The position numbers were made by a program, and so were the translations under genes. Below, one piece after another: positions 8,840-17,662 of a DNA stretch of 62,229 nucleotides (positions are counted from its first letter, which is position 1; each line of letters begins with the position of its first letter). The notes under the pieces are model-generated. The model did not search any database. It was not told where the DNA came from and saw nothing but the letters and a program-made list of their open reading frames with translations. This stretch comes from Chitinophaga pinensis. GTDB taxonomy: Bacteria; Bacteroidota; Bacteroidia; M30B66. The stretch lies in contig CAMCXT010000015.1 of NCBI GenBank assembly GCA_945883545.1, positions 1 to 62,229 on the forward strand, read 5' to 3'.

Positions 8840-8871
8840 AAAACCCCGACCAAAAATTTGATCGGGGTTTT
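8840..8871 (-). terminator. Terminator after the 1234-residue cargo gene
   Basis: AAAACCCCGA and TCGGGGTTTT (8840-8849 and 8862-8871) form a 10-bp stem with a 12-base loop. On the minus strand it is followed by a T-rich tract. It lies between the stop at 8889 and the next minus-strand gene at 8745. Confidence 0.8.
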
Positions 8872-8888
8872 AAATCTTATGAACGCAG

Positions 8889-11800
8889 TTACCTTTTTAC
8901 AGTAACGTCGCCGGTGAGCGTTTCTCCATTTGAAAGCTTCAGAACATAGAAGTAGGTTCCATCAGGAAGGTCGCCCCCAGCCCAGTCGTTTAGATAATTG
9001 GCAACCGAGTAGATCTCGCTTCCCCAACGATTGAATATTGCAATCGATGAAGATGGAAATGCACCTAATCCTTTAACTACGAAGAAGTCGTTATATCCAT
9101 CTCCGTTTGGAGTGAATGAATTTGGAACGGCAACCGAATTTGAGATTTGATAATTTCTCGAAACGGTATCGATACATCCAGCCGCATCAGTTACAGTTAA
9201 AAGCACTGTAAGTGTTCCTTGAGATGCATAACTGTGGTTTGTATTCTGAGTAGAAGCGTTGCTGTTGTCGCCAAAGTTCCACAACCAACTTACTGGATTT
9301 CCAGTTGAAGCATCAGTAAACGTGATATTCACACCGGTCTGAGCACCTGTTGAAGGGTCTGAAGTAAATGCCGCTTCTGGTCCGTTTTGAGATACAATAA
9401 TTGTATCGCTGAAACGACAACCATTTGTATTGATCACTTCTAGATAATATTCTCCGCCACCCACTGAAATTGATGATGTTGTTTCATTGTTGCTCCAATC
9501 GTAGGTTGCCATATTTTCTGGTCCTTCGAGCAGAGCAGTTTCATCATTACAAATACTGAGGTTGTTCCCAAGATCAAAAACAGGGATACTACCTACAGAA
9601 ACAACTACCGATGCACCTGTTGCATTTTCACATCCATTCAAACTAACCGAAAGGGTATATTGTCCGGCTGGTGGCGACGATAGGTTCAATACTGGACCAG
9701 TAGTTTGTCCAGCTGGAGTTCCCCATGAATAAACCGCTCCAGGTTCTTGGTTGGAGGTTAATGCAAGTGCCTCACTTCCGCAAAGTGTTGTATCTCCTGA
9801 AATAACGGGACTTTGAGGCCTTGGTAATACTTCCAAATCAACCGAATCACGAGTTGAACATCCTGTTGGGTTCTCTAATTCAACCCAATAAATTCCAGTT
9901 GTACCAGTTGTAATTGAATTGTCGGTTGAGTTGTTGTTCCACAAATAAGTTACTCCGCTTACTGATGCAGCAGATAAGGTGAGACTTTCTCCTGCACAGA
10001 TCGAAGTATCGGAAAAGGCGAATGAAAATTCTGGACTTAATTCAACTGTGATGTTAACGGAATCTAATGCCGACGGACAGCCATTTTGGACATAGTAAGC
10101 ATAGAATGTTCCGGCTGCTGATTGTTGAACATCTGTGTAGATCGTAGATTCTGAACCTGAAATTATAGTATCGTTTGAGGAGATGAAATAATAAGCAGAA
10201 CCAGCAGCATCATTCATGCTCAAACTGAGGTTTGTACCGGAGCAAATTGCCAAGTCGTTAACAATGTTTCCGTTTGTTGTAAGAGTTGGAGCAGTTGGTG
10301 TTACAGAGAAATACAAATCTACCGAGTCGCGTTTGAAGCAACCTTGCGGATTAAATACTTCAACCCAATACAAACCGCTTTCTGATACAGTGAAAGTTTG
10401 ATCGGTTGAGTTGTCTTGCCAGAGATATGTATAACCAGCACCAGCACCGCCATCTAACAATACATTGGATACACTACAAACAGTATCAGACAAGCCGATG
10501 TAAACTTCTGGTGTAGGATTTACCAATAAGTTAAGCGTATCGAAGAAGGATTCACATCCTTGGGAAATGCTGAAGGCATAGTATTCGCCCGATTGCGTCG
10601 TAGCAGAGGAGGCAATATTCACATCTGTTCCATAGTAGAGGGTATTTCCCGGTCCGATCCAAGCGTATGACTCAGCGTTTGCAACGGTAGTCATATTTAG
10701 CGCAAAAGGCGAACCTGCGCACAATGTATCGGATGTAATGGATGGGTCGAAAGGTATTATTGACGCAACAGGTGTTTCAGGCCTTGGAGATGTCCAGATT
10801 TGAATTGAATCTCTCGCACGACAACCTTGGAAATCGGTAACATCTACATAGTAAACCCCAGCTTGATCAACGATAAAGAATGGATTTTGAGAACCATCTT
10901 GCCATTCGAAAAGGTATACTCCTGGAACAGTTAACAACAATTGTGATCCTTCGCAAATGGTATCTCTTGATGCTTGAATATTTACAGGCGGGGTGTAATT
11001 TGATACTTCAATAGTATCTGTCGCAGAACATTCATTACCGCTCAAAACACTCACGTAATATGTTCCTGGATTGAATACAATGATTTTTTGTGTTGTATCG
11101 CCAGTGCTCCATAAATAAGATGTTTTACCAGGCCCTGCATCAAGTACAGCCGAATCTCCTAAACACAATTCACGGTTAATCCCAAGTTCTAAGTAAGAGA
11201 AATTGGTGAAATAACCATAGTTGCATGAAGCGCCTTGCTGATAAGTGATTCCCATGTGGAATAATTCTTCAGAAAAGTTTTGAATCAAAGAAGCTTGTCC
11301 AACTGGAATTTCGGTTGTTGAAAATGCTTTTCTGCAAAATACCCATTCTCCGTTACTTCCAGGAACAGGTTGGAAATCAGCAGCAGTTATATAGGTATTA
11401 TTGCCATTTAGTGTGAAGTTGCCTTCAGAACCAGCTTTGATGGTTAAATTCAATTTGAAGTTTGCATTGCCAGTTCTGGTAAATCCAACTTGGTTAGATC
11501 CAGTGCATTCTAAAGATGGAACAATTGCTCCAGCTACTTGGTCGCCAACTCCTGAAATATGAAATACGTAAATTGGATTGCTTCCTTCGATGAAACCTGC
11601 AGAAGCAGAAAATGAATAAACATATTGCTCACCAGCGTTCAATGTGTCAACTGCTGTTGTGCTACCATCAATAAAAATTTCTGTACTATCTTCAGTAGCG
11701 CACACATAAGCTTTGTCAAGTCCATTGGAAAGATCTCCTCGAACAACTATATGTTTAAATCCACAGTTTTCAACTGAAATCAATTGATCTGCAGCCAAAT

Positions 11801-12593
11801 CGGCTCCTCCTTCAGTACCTGTTGGCGGTGGATCAAGATCGATCATGTCATCTTTAATGGTAACCGCCACTGGTCTATCGGATTCGATTTTCGTACCTAC
11901 TGGTCTAACTGCACCTATGTAGTCTGTTGCCTCGCAATAATATGTTTGACCACGGTTCATATAAACCGAAAATGGAATGCCTGCGGGATGATTTAAAATG
12001 TCAATTGCAGGGGTAATAGTTACAGTGGTTGAATCGTCGGTTGCAACGATAATAAACCCAGATCTTGGTTGTGGAATGTATGGACTTCCACCCAAGGTTC
12101 TAGCATTTTCCCACAGGGTTTGAAATGGTGTGTAAAAGAGTTTCCCATTTGCATTTTTACCTTTGAGTGCAACCAAATCTCGGTTAGCAGCGGCGCCCAA
12201 TTCATAATAAGCAGTAATTGGAGCTGTTGAGCGAACGAGTACACCAGTATTCATTACCGAGTCAACAAAACGTGTTTCGATTTGATTGATGAATGCGGTT
12301 AGATTAACTGTTTGTGTAGAGTTTGCTGCCAAGTTCACTACAATTGGAACAAATGAAAGATTTGCTGGTTGCCAGATTGTAATTTGAGCAGGATCGCTTA
12401 AAGTAGAAACTACTAATTGAATTGGCCTATCTCGAAAGGCATTCCCATTAATTTCACCTTGTGTTCCTTGGGTAAGATCGGGTGGGCCAAACCAAAATTC
12501 TTGATCAATTTGCGCGTTTATTTTTGGGGTAAAAACAATTAATCCCAAAATAAATGCTGATAATTTGATGAATTTAGTAGTTGTGAGATTCAT
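8889..12593 (-). CDS. Giant type IX-secreted protein, IgGFc-binding-like N terminus, type B C-terminal domain
   Basis: A 1234-residue extracellular protein. The signal peptide ends near FTPKINA. Residues about 28-450 resemble the IgGFc-binding N-terminal domain found in many gliding-bacteria surface proteins. Then come at least six Ig-like modules in alternating pairs, with repeated motifs such as YLWSTGDTTQ, YLWQDNSTDQ, YLWNNNSTD and YWVEVxNPxGCxxRDS; a PKD domain follows (WLWNFGDNSNASTQ). The end is the gliding-associated type B (CHU_C) domain with VPNSFTPNGDGYNDFF, IFNRWGSEIY and a terminal TVKR, which directs export by the type IX system. Likely a cell-surface adhesin (inference). Cysteines recur in each module (C-x-G/A spacing), suggesting one disulfide per module. 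Confidence 0.85.
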   Translation of the reverse strand: MNLTTTKFIKLSAFILGLIVFTPKINAQIDQEFWFGPPDLTQGTQGEINGNAFRDRPIQLVVSTLSDPAQITIWQPANLSFVPIVVNLAANSTQTVNLTAFINQIETRFVDSVMNTGVLVRSTAPITAYYELGAAANRDLVALKGKNANGKLFYTPFQTLWENARTLGGSPYIPQPRSGFIIVATDDSTTVTITPAIDILNHPAGIPFSVYMNRGQTYYCEATDYIGAVRPVGTKIESDRPVAVTIKDDMIDLDPPPTGTEGGADLAADQLISVENCGFKHIVVRGDLSNGLDKAYVCATEDSTEIFIDGSTTAVDTLNAGEQYVYSFSASAGFIEGSNPIYVFHISGVGDQVAGAIVPSLECTGSNQVGFTRTGNANFKLNLTIKAGSEGNFTLNGNNTYITAADFQPVPGSNGEWVFCRKAFSTTEIPVGQASLIQNFSEELFHMGITYQQGASCNYGYFTNFSYLELGINRELCLGDSAVLDAGPGKTSYLWSTGDTTQKIIVFNPGTYYVSVLSGNECSATDTIEVSNYTPPVNIQASRDTICEGSQLLLTVPGVYLFEWQDGSQNPFFIVDQAGVYYVDVTDFQGCRARDSIQIWTSPRPETPVASIIPFDPSITSDTLCAGSPFALNMTTVANAESYAWIGPGNTLYYGTDVNIASSATTQSGEYYAFSISQGCESFFDTLNLLVNPTPEVYIGLSDTVCSVSNVLLDGGAGAGYTYLWQDNSTDQTFTVSESGLYWVEVFNPQGCFKRDSVDLYFSVTPTAPTLTTNGNIVNDLAICSGTNLSLSMNDAAGSAYYFISSNDTIISGSESTIYTDVQQSAAGTFYAYYVQNGCPSALDSVNITVELSPEFSFAFSDTSICAGESLTLSAASVSGVTYLWNNNSTDNSITTGTTGIYWVELENPTGCSTRDSVDLEVLPRPQSPVISGDTTLCGSEALALTSNQEPGAVYSWGTPAGQTTGPVLNLSSPPAGQYTLSVSLNGCENATGASVVVSVGSIPVFDLGNNLSICNDETALLEGPENMATYDWSNNETTSSISVGGGEYYLEVINTNGCRFSDTIIVSQNGPEAAFTSDPSTGAQTGVNITFTDASTGNPVSWLWNFGDNSNASTQNTNHSYASQGTLTVLLTVTDAAGCIDTVSRNYQISNSVAVPNSFTPNGDGYNDFFVVKGLGAFPSSSIAIFNRWGSEIYSVANYLNDWAGGDLPDGTYFYVLKLSNGETLTGDVTVKR

Positions 12594-12745
12594 TTTAATG
12601 AAGCTTGAATTTCAAATGAATAGTGAATAAATTCTAAGACTATACGGTTTTGCACGAATAGGCTCGGTTTGTTACTTGAATGGATTATTAAAGGTTACAA
12701 ATTAAAGTCTAAATATCCATTTATACGTCATTAACTGTCGTCAAA

Positions 12746-14701
12746 TTAACTTAAAACCTTACGCCCAATTCTTCTGAAAGACTGATAAATAATTGAAACA
12801 TCATTCGTTATTCTATAATCTTTTGCATACAAAATATTGGTCTGAATGCGCATCTGATCGTCAGACGCCAATTTGCTAAATGGATCCAATGGATTTAAAA
12901 CACTCATTTTAAGTTTCGGTAATGAATCTGAAATTTTACCAGGTGAATAGCCAACCCAAGTGAATCTGCCAAGTAAACATTGAACTACATTCTTCAGTGC
13001 ATTTCTAGGCGATTTAGTAACGAACAACAATGGGAAAAATACCAAAAGCATGAATGAAAACGCAATATCCAGAGCACGCTTTTTTCTACGATTTAAAGGT
13101 CGGTCTATAGCGTTCAACCCTATCACATAAAGCTCTCCACTTGTTTGTATCGAATTGCTGCCAATAATAAATAAGCTTTCTGGAGGCGCAATTTTATACT
13201 CCAATTCAGGATGATTTATTTTCATCATCTGATTCATTATTTCGCTGCTGCTCAGGTCTTTTCCGCAAAATATCAATTCATTTATGCCGAAAATTTCTAC
13301 CATGTCTTTTAATCTTCCAATATTTCCAGCAAATCCTTTGGGAATATTCTCTTGTTCTGAAGGATTTACCAAGCCTACATAGGAAGTTTTTACTGGCGAT
13401 TGATTGATTAATGCTTTGATTCTACTCGCTTCCTCAATTCCTCCGATCAGCAGAATGCGTTTCAATTCTCTTCTTTCAGGAAAGATGGTTTTGTAATTAA
13501 TCAAGTTAATTAATGATCGAAAACCTGATGCTGAAAGCGCTGCCCATGCCGCTCCAATCAAAGTTAAAAACCTTGAATAACGATATGTTTCCGGGAGCAA
13601 TGCGTAAACCAATAATATAATAACAGTTCCAGTTAAAACACCTCTAACTGCAGCACCAGTGCGATGCGGTTTTTCATATGCGCCGTTTATCCACATACTC
13701 ATTACCCAAGCAAGGATATAAAGCGGAACAGCAATCCACATAAATGAGTACGGATAATAAATACCGCTTTTTTGTGCCCAATAGGTTTTAAGTACAAACA
13801 TACCGCCGAAAAAAAGTGTGCCGTCAAGCAATGGAAGCCAGGCTGATCCAGCTAAGCGTTTGAGAATTGAAAAACCAGCACGCAGGTAAACTGCCAAATT
13901 AATGAGCAAAGAAAAAGCCTTAGCATTGCTAGGTGAAAAATGCTTCCTAGCAAATATGATCATCGCTTGGTAAAACACAAAAACGTAATTAATCGACGAT
14001 TTTTTTGTGCTTTCACCCCGATAATGGATAACTCTAGTTTTCGGGTGGTAGTAAATTTTATATCCTGCTAGGGTGATTCTATAACTCAAATCAATATCCT
14101 CACCATACATGAAAAAGGCTTCATCTAAGAATCCAGATTTGTCGAGTGCTTCTTTACGCATAAACATAAATGCTCCAGACAAAACTTCAATTTCATTTGT
14201 CTCTTCTGCATCGAGGAATCCTAAGTGGTATTTCCCAAACCGTTTTGATTTTGGAAAGACGGTGCTAAGTCCGAAAATTTTATAAAATGCAACTTCAGGT
14301 GTAGGTAAACCTCGCTTTGATTCTGGTAAATAATTGCCTTTGCCATCAATTAATTTAACGCCACAAGCTCCTGCATCTGGATGAGCATCCATGAATTGCA
14401 GACAGGTATGGAAGGTGTCTTCCTCTACAACAGTGTCTGGATTCAACAACAATACATATTGCCCTTTTGAAACAGCAATCGCTTGGTTGTTGGCTTTCGA
14501 AAATCCTGTATTTTGTTTATTGGCAATCAAGATAGCCGTTGGAAACTTCTCTTTCACCATGTCCACCGAACCATCCACAGAGTGATTGTCTACCACGAAC
14601 ACCTCGCCCTCAATTCCATCCATAGCTTTAAATACGGACTTTAGGCATTGTTCAAGAAAATGCTCTACGTTATAGTTAACAATAACGACCGAAAGCTTCA
14701 T
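12746..14701 (-). CDS. GT2 glycosyltransferase fused to a shrunken polyprenyl phosphoglycosyltransferase
   Basis: A 651-residue fusion. Residues 1 to about 290 are a GT-A family 2 (rhamnosyl/WbbL-like) transferase: VVIVNYNV, the DXD-like LLLNPDTVVEED, LSGAFMFMRKEAL and the ED motif FMYGEDIDLSYR. Residues about 290-415 hold four or five membrane helices. Next is a Rossmann-like domain (ILLIGGIEEASRI, FGINELIFCG), as in the N-terminal half of UDP-glucose lipid carrier transferases, and then RRKKRALDIAFSFMLLVFF, the usual entry helix of the phosphoglycosyltransferase domain. That domain is very short and ends with TWVGYSPG and ILYAKDYRITNDVSIIYQ, without the catalytic KFRSM region. It is the last gene of the ffh-folD-queE run, 4 bases after queE. 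Predicted role: surface polysaccharide synthesis. Confidence 0.75.
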   Translation of the reverse strand: MKLSVVIVNYNVEHFLEQCLKSVFKAMDGIEGEVFVVDNHSVDGSVDMVKEKFPTAILIANKQNTGFSKANNQAIAVSKGQYVLLLNPDTVVEEDTFHTCLQFMDAHPDAGACGVKLIDGKGNYLPESKRGLPTPEVAFYKIFGLSTVFPKSKRFGKYHLGFLDAEETNEIEVLSGAFMFMRKEALDKSGFLDEAFFMYGEDIDLSYRITLAGYKIYYHPKTRVIHYRGESTKKSSINYVFVFYQAMIIFARKHFSPSNAKAFSLLINLAVYLRAGFSILKRLAGSAWLPLLDGTLFFGGMFVLKTYWAQKSGIYYPYSFMWIAVPLYILAWVMSMWINGAYEKPHRTGAAVRGVLTGTVIILLVYALLPETYRYSRFLTLIGAAWAALSASGFRSLINLINYKTIFPERRELKRILLIGGIEEASRIKALINQSPVKTSYVGLVNPSEQENIPKGFAGNIGRLKDMVEIFGINELIFCGKDLSSSEIMNQMMKINHPELEYKIAPPESLFIIGSNSIQTSGELYVIGLNAIDRPLNRRKKRALDIAFSFMLLVFFPLLFVTKSPRNALKNVVQCLLGRFTWVGYSPGKISDSLPKLKMSVLNPLDPFSKLASDDQMRIQTNILYAKDYRITNDVSIIYQSFRRIGRKVLS

Positions 14702-14705
14702 TCAA

Positions 14706-15347
14706 TTAAGGGATATTCATGTATTTGTGGGTCTGCAAAGAAACTCTCCACTTGGGATTGTTTTTCACAAACGCAATGATCTCAGGTAACAAAGCCTCCG
14801 ATTTACTCCACTCAGGCTGAAGAAACAAAGCGCAATTTGCACCAATTTCTAAGGAGTGTTTTTCTGCCCATTCGAAATCGCTTTTGTTGAATACGATCAC
14901 TTTCAACTCATCGGCACGCTGTAACATATCTACCCGCGGACCTTTGAATTTCTTAGGTGAAACGCAGACCCAATCGAAAAATCCGCTCATAGGATAAGCT
15001 CCAGAGGTTTCTAAGAAAATCGTTAAGCCCTTATTCTTCAGGGCTGAAGTGAGAGGTTCTAGATTGTACATTAAAGGTTCTCCACCAGTGATTACGATCG
15101 CTTTTGCTTCATGGCTCATCGCTTTTTCAATCACCTCATCGATAGATCGAAGTGGATGTAAATCTGCATTCCACGATTCCTTCACATCACACCAATGGCA
15201 TCCAACATCACAACCTCCTAAACGGATGAAATAGGCCGCAAATCCCGTATTGGCTCCTTCACCTTGTATGGTGTAGAAATCTTCCATCACTGGCAATAAA
15301 AGGCCTGATTCTAGCGCAACTTGTTGATCTTCAGAGAGTATTCTCAT
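14706..15347 (-). CDS. queE: 7-carboxy-7-deazaguanine synthase QueE
   Basis: A 213-residue radical-SAM enzyme. It has FYTIQGEGANTG, the iron-sulfur ligands C46, C50 and C53 in GGCDVGCHWCDVKESW (CxxxCxxC, the QueE signature rather than CxxxCxMC), ITGGEPLMYNL and a short C-terminal core. QueE makes 7-carboxy-7-deazaguanine from 6-carboxytetrahydropterin on the way to queuosine. No queC, queD or queF is nearby. The start codon sits directly against the folD stop (zero bases between), so it is translated from the folD transcript. Confidence 0.92.
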   Translation of the reverse strand: MRILSEDQQVALESGLLLPVMEDFYTIQGEGANTGFAAYFIRLGGCDVGCHWCDVKESWNADLHPLRSIDEVIEKAMSHEAKAIVITGGEPLMYNLEPLTSALKNKGLTIFLETSGAYPMSGFFDWVCVSPKKFKGPRVDMLQRADELKVIVFNKSDFEWAEKHSLEIGANCALFLQPEWSKSEALLPEIIAFVKNNPKWRVSLQTHKYMNIP

Positions 15348-16229
15348 TTATATCAAGGTGTTTCGCTTCCAAGCTTCGAGCGTGTTTTGCATGAGTGCTG
15401 CTATAGTCATTGCACCTACACCACCTGGAACCGGAGTAATCCAACTGCATTTTTCAGCAAGTGGCTGGAATTCTGCATCGCCGAGAATTTTATAACCTTT
15501 GGGAGAAGAAGGATCAATAACCCTTGTGATACCAACATCTATTACGATGGCGCCAGGTTTTACCATGTCGGCGGTTAAAAATTCAGGTTTTCCTAATGCA
15601 GCAACTACTATGTCAGCTTGAAGGGTTATTGATTTTATGTCGGGTGTTTTGCTGTGGCAGAGTGTTACAGTGCAATTTCCTGGGTTTTGATTTCTGCTCA
15701 GGAGTACGCTTAATGGTGTACCCACAATATTACTGCGCCCAATCACAACCGCATGTATACCTGATGTGTTAATCTTGTAAAACTCCAAAAGCATCATAAT
15801 ACCTTTCGGAGTTGCAGGTACGAATCCTGGAAGACTTAACAACAAACGCCCTAAACTTCCTGGATGAAATCCATCTACATCTTTGGCTGGATCTATCCGC
15901 AGTGTAACTTCATCTGCATTGATATGCTTAGGAAGTGGCAATTGTACAATCATTCCATCCAAAGTAGCATCCGCATTGAGCTTATCAACAGTTTCAATAA
16001 GCTCCCTTTGGGTAACAGTTTCAGGGAAGCGAATCAATGTTGATTCAAAACCGATTTCATTACAGGTTTTTACCTTCGAAGCTACATAGGTTTCACTAGC
16101 GCCGTCATTTCCAACCAATACTGCTGCCAAATGTGGCTTGCGAAGCCCTTTTGAAATTCCTGCATTTACTTCAGCAGCAATCGTTTCCTTGTATGCTGAG
16201 GCGCATTTTTTCCCGTCCAGAATCTGCAT
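15348..16229 (-). CDS. folD: FolD, methylene-THF dehydrogenase/cyclohydrolase
   Basis: A 293-residue bifunctional enzyme that interconverts 5,10-methylene-THF and 10-formyl-THF. Visible signatures are the catalytic region ETYVASKVKTC (lysine after YVxxK), DGMIVQLPLPKHI, PAKDVDGFHPGSLGRL, the NADP-binding VVIGRSNIVGTPL and PVPGGVGAMTIAALM. Length is normal. It is flanked by ffh (1 base between) and queE (no gap), in a minus-strand operon that supplies one-carbon and modification chemistry. Confidence 0.95.
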   Translation of the reverse strand: MQILDGKKCASAYKETIAAEVNAGISKGLRKPHLAAVLVGNDGASETYVASKVKTCNEIGFESTLIRFPETVTQRELIETVDKLNADATLDGMIVQLPLPKHINADEVTLRIDPAKDVDGFHPGSLGRLLLSLPGFVPATPKGIMMLLEFYKINTSGIHAVVIGRSNIVGTPLSVLLSRNQNPGNCTVTLCHSKTPDIKSITLQADIVVAALGKPEFLTADMVKPGAIVIDVGITRVIDPSSPKGYKILGDAEFQPLAEKCSWITPVPGGVGAMTIAALMQNTLEAWKRNTLI

Positions 16230-16230
16230 T

Positions 16231-17565
16231 TTATTTACGCATTTTAGGCATGTTGCGCATCATAGCCGACATCGCTGTTGGGTTCGACATCATTCGCATC
16301 ACTTTTCTGGTTTCTTCGAACTGCTTCAATAATTTGTTTACTTCTTGGATATTGGTTCCACTTCCATCAGCAATACGTTTTCTTCTGCTTCCATTTATAA
16401 TAGAAGGCTCGTCGCGCTCTTGCGGTGTCATCGACATGATGATTGCCTCAATACTTTTGAAAGCATCATCTTCTATTTCTACATCCTTTAATGCTTTTCC
16501 TGCGCCGGGAATCATTCCAACAAGATCCTTCAAATTCCCCATCTTTTTGATTTGTTGAATTTGTTCGTAGAAGTCAACAAAACTGAAGGTGTTTTTCGCA
16601 ATCTTCTTTTGGAGTTTTCTAGCTTGTTCCTCATCGAAGTTTTCCTGAGCTCTTTCAACAAGCGAAATGATATCGCCCATCCCAAGAATTCGATCTGCCA
16701 TTCGGTTTGGATAGAAGATATCGAGTGCTTCCATCTTCTCGCCTGTACCAACAAACTTAATTGGCTTGTTTACTACCGAGCGAATTGTAAGCGCTGCACC
16801 ACCTCTTGTGTCGCCATCGAGTTTGGTTAACACAACGCCATCATAATCGATCCGATCGTTAAAGGCTTTTGCAGTATTCACGGCATCCTGACCGGTCATT
16901 GAATCTACAACGAACAACGTTTCTTGAGGCTGAACTGCTTTTTTGACTTTAGCGATTTCGTTCATCATCTCCTCGTCGATGGCTAAACGACCTGCGGTAT
17001 CTATGATGATTACATTTTTTCCTGTTGCTTTACCATGTGCAATCGCTGCTTGAGCAATTCCTACTGGATCTTTGCTTGCTTCATCGGAATAAACTTCCAC
17101 CCCGATTTGCTCTCCCAATACTTTTAGCTGGTTGATAGCCGCTGGACGATAAACGTCGCCCGCCACCAACATAACGTTCCTATTTTTCTTGGTTTTAAGA
17201 TAGTTCGCCAACTTCCCTGAAAAGGTTGTTTTACCACTTCCTTGTAATCCAGCAATTAGAATAATCGCTGGTGTCCCGTTGAGGTTGATGTCGGTTTTAT
17301 CTCCTCCCATCAAAGCGCTCAATTCATCGTGGGTGATTTTGGTAAGCAATTGCCCAGGAGAAACAGCTGTAAGCACATTCTCGCCAAGCGCTTTTTCTTT
17401 TACTCTATCGGTAAAATCTTTGGCGATTTTATAATTAACGTCAGCATCCAACAAGGCTTTGCGAATCTCCTTTACCGTTTCGGCAACGTTGATTTCTGTA
17501 ATTTTACCCTGTCCTTTAAGTACTTTAAAGGCGCGGTCGAATTTTTCACTTAAATTCTCAAACAT
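16231..17565 (-). CDS. ffh: Signal recognition particle protein Ffh
   Basis: A 444-residue SRP54 GTPase. The N domain starts MFENLSEKFDRAFKVLKGQ; the G domain has GLQGSGKTTFSGKLA, VAGDVYRPAA, IIDTAGRLA, TKLDGDTRGGAALT and FVGTGEKMEALD; the methionine-rich M domain ends RVMRMMSNPTAMSAMMRNMP-like. Ffh binds 4.5S RNA and signal sequences and delivers ribosomes to FtsY. The open frame continues 33 codons upstream to 17664, but that part is not conserved and would overlap the divergent WG-repeat gene, so the ATG at 17565 is chosen. First gene of the ffh-folD-queE-glycosyltransferase run. Confidence 0.95.
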   Translation of the reverse strand: MFENLSEKFDRAFKVLKGQGKITEINVAETVKEIRKALLDADVNYKIAKDFTDRVKEKALGENVLTAVSPGQLLTKITHDELSALMGGDKTDINLNGTPAIILIAGLQGSGKTTFSGKLANYLKTKKNRNVMLVAGDVYRPAAINQLKVLGEQIGVEVYSDEASKDPVGIAQAAIAHGKATGKNVIIIDTAGRLAIDEEMMNEIAKVKKAVQPQETLFVVDSMTGQDAVNTAKAFNDRIDYDGVVLTKLDGDTRGGAALTIRSVVNKPIKFVGTGEKMEALDIFYPNRMADRILGMGDIISLVERAQENFDEEQARKLQKKIAKNTFSFVDFYEQIQQIKKMGNLKDLVGMIPGAGKALKDVEIEDDAFKSIEAIIMSMTPQERDEPSIINGSRRKRIADGSGTNIQEVNKLLKQFEETRKVMRMMSNPTAMSAMMRNMPKMRK

Positions 17566-17594
17566 GTCTGCTAAATATTTTCTGAAAAGGAGTG

Positions 17595-17602
17595 CAAAAT
17601 TA
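17595..17602 (-). promoter_or_regulatory. -7 box of the ffh operon
   Basis: Minus-strand TAATTTTG matches TAnnTTTG and lies 29 bases before the ffh ATG, a normal leader length. No clear -33 box. Confidence 0.4.
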
Positions 17603-17662
17603 CAAAATTGCAGCCCGATCGGTACTTTATTTGTAGCCGCAAAAGTTTCATTTTTTTTATCC

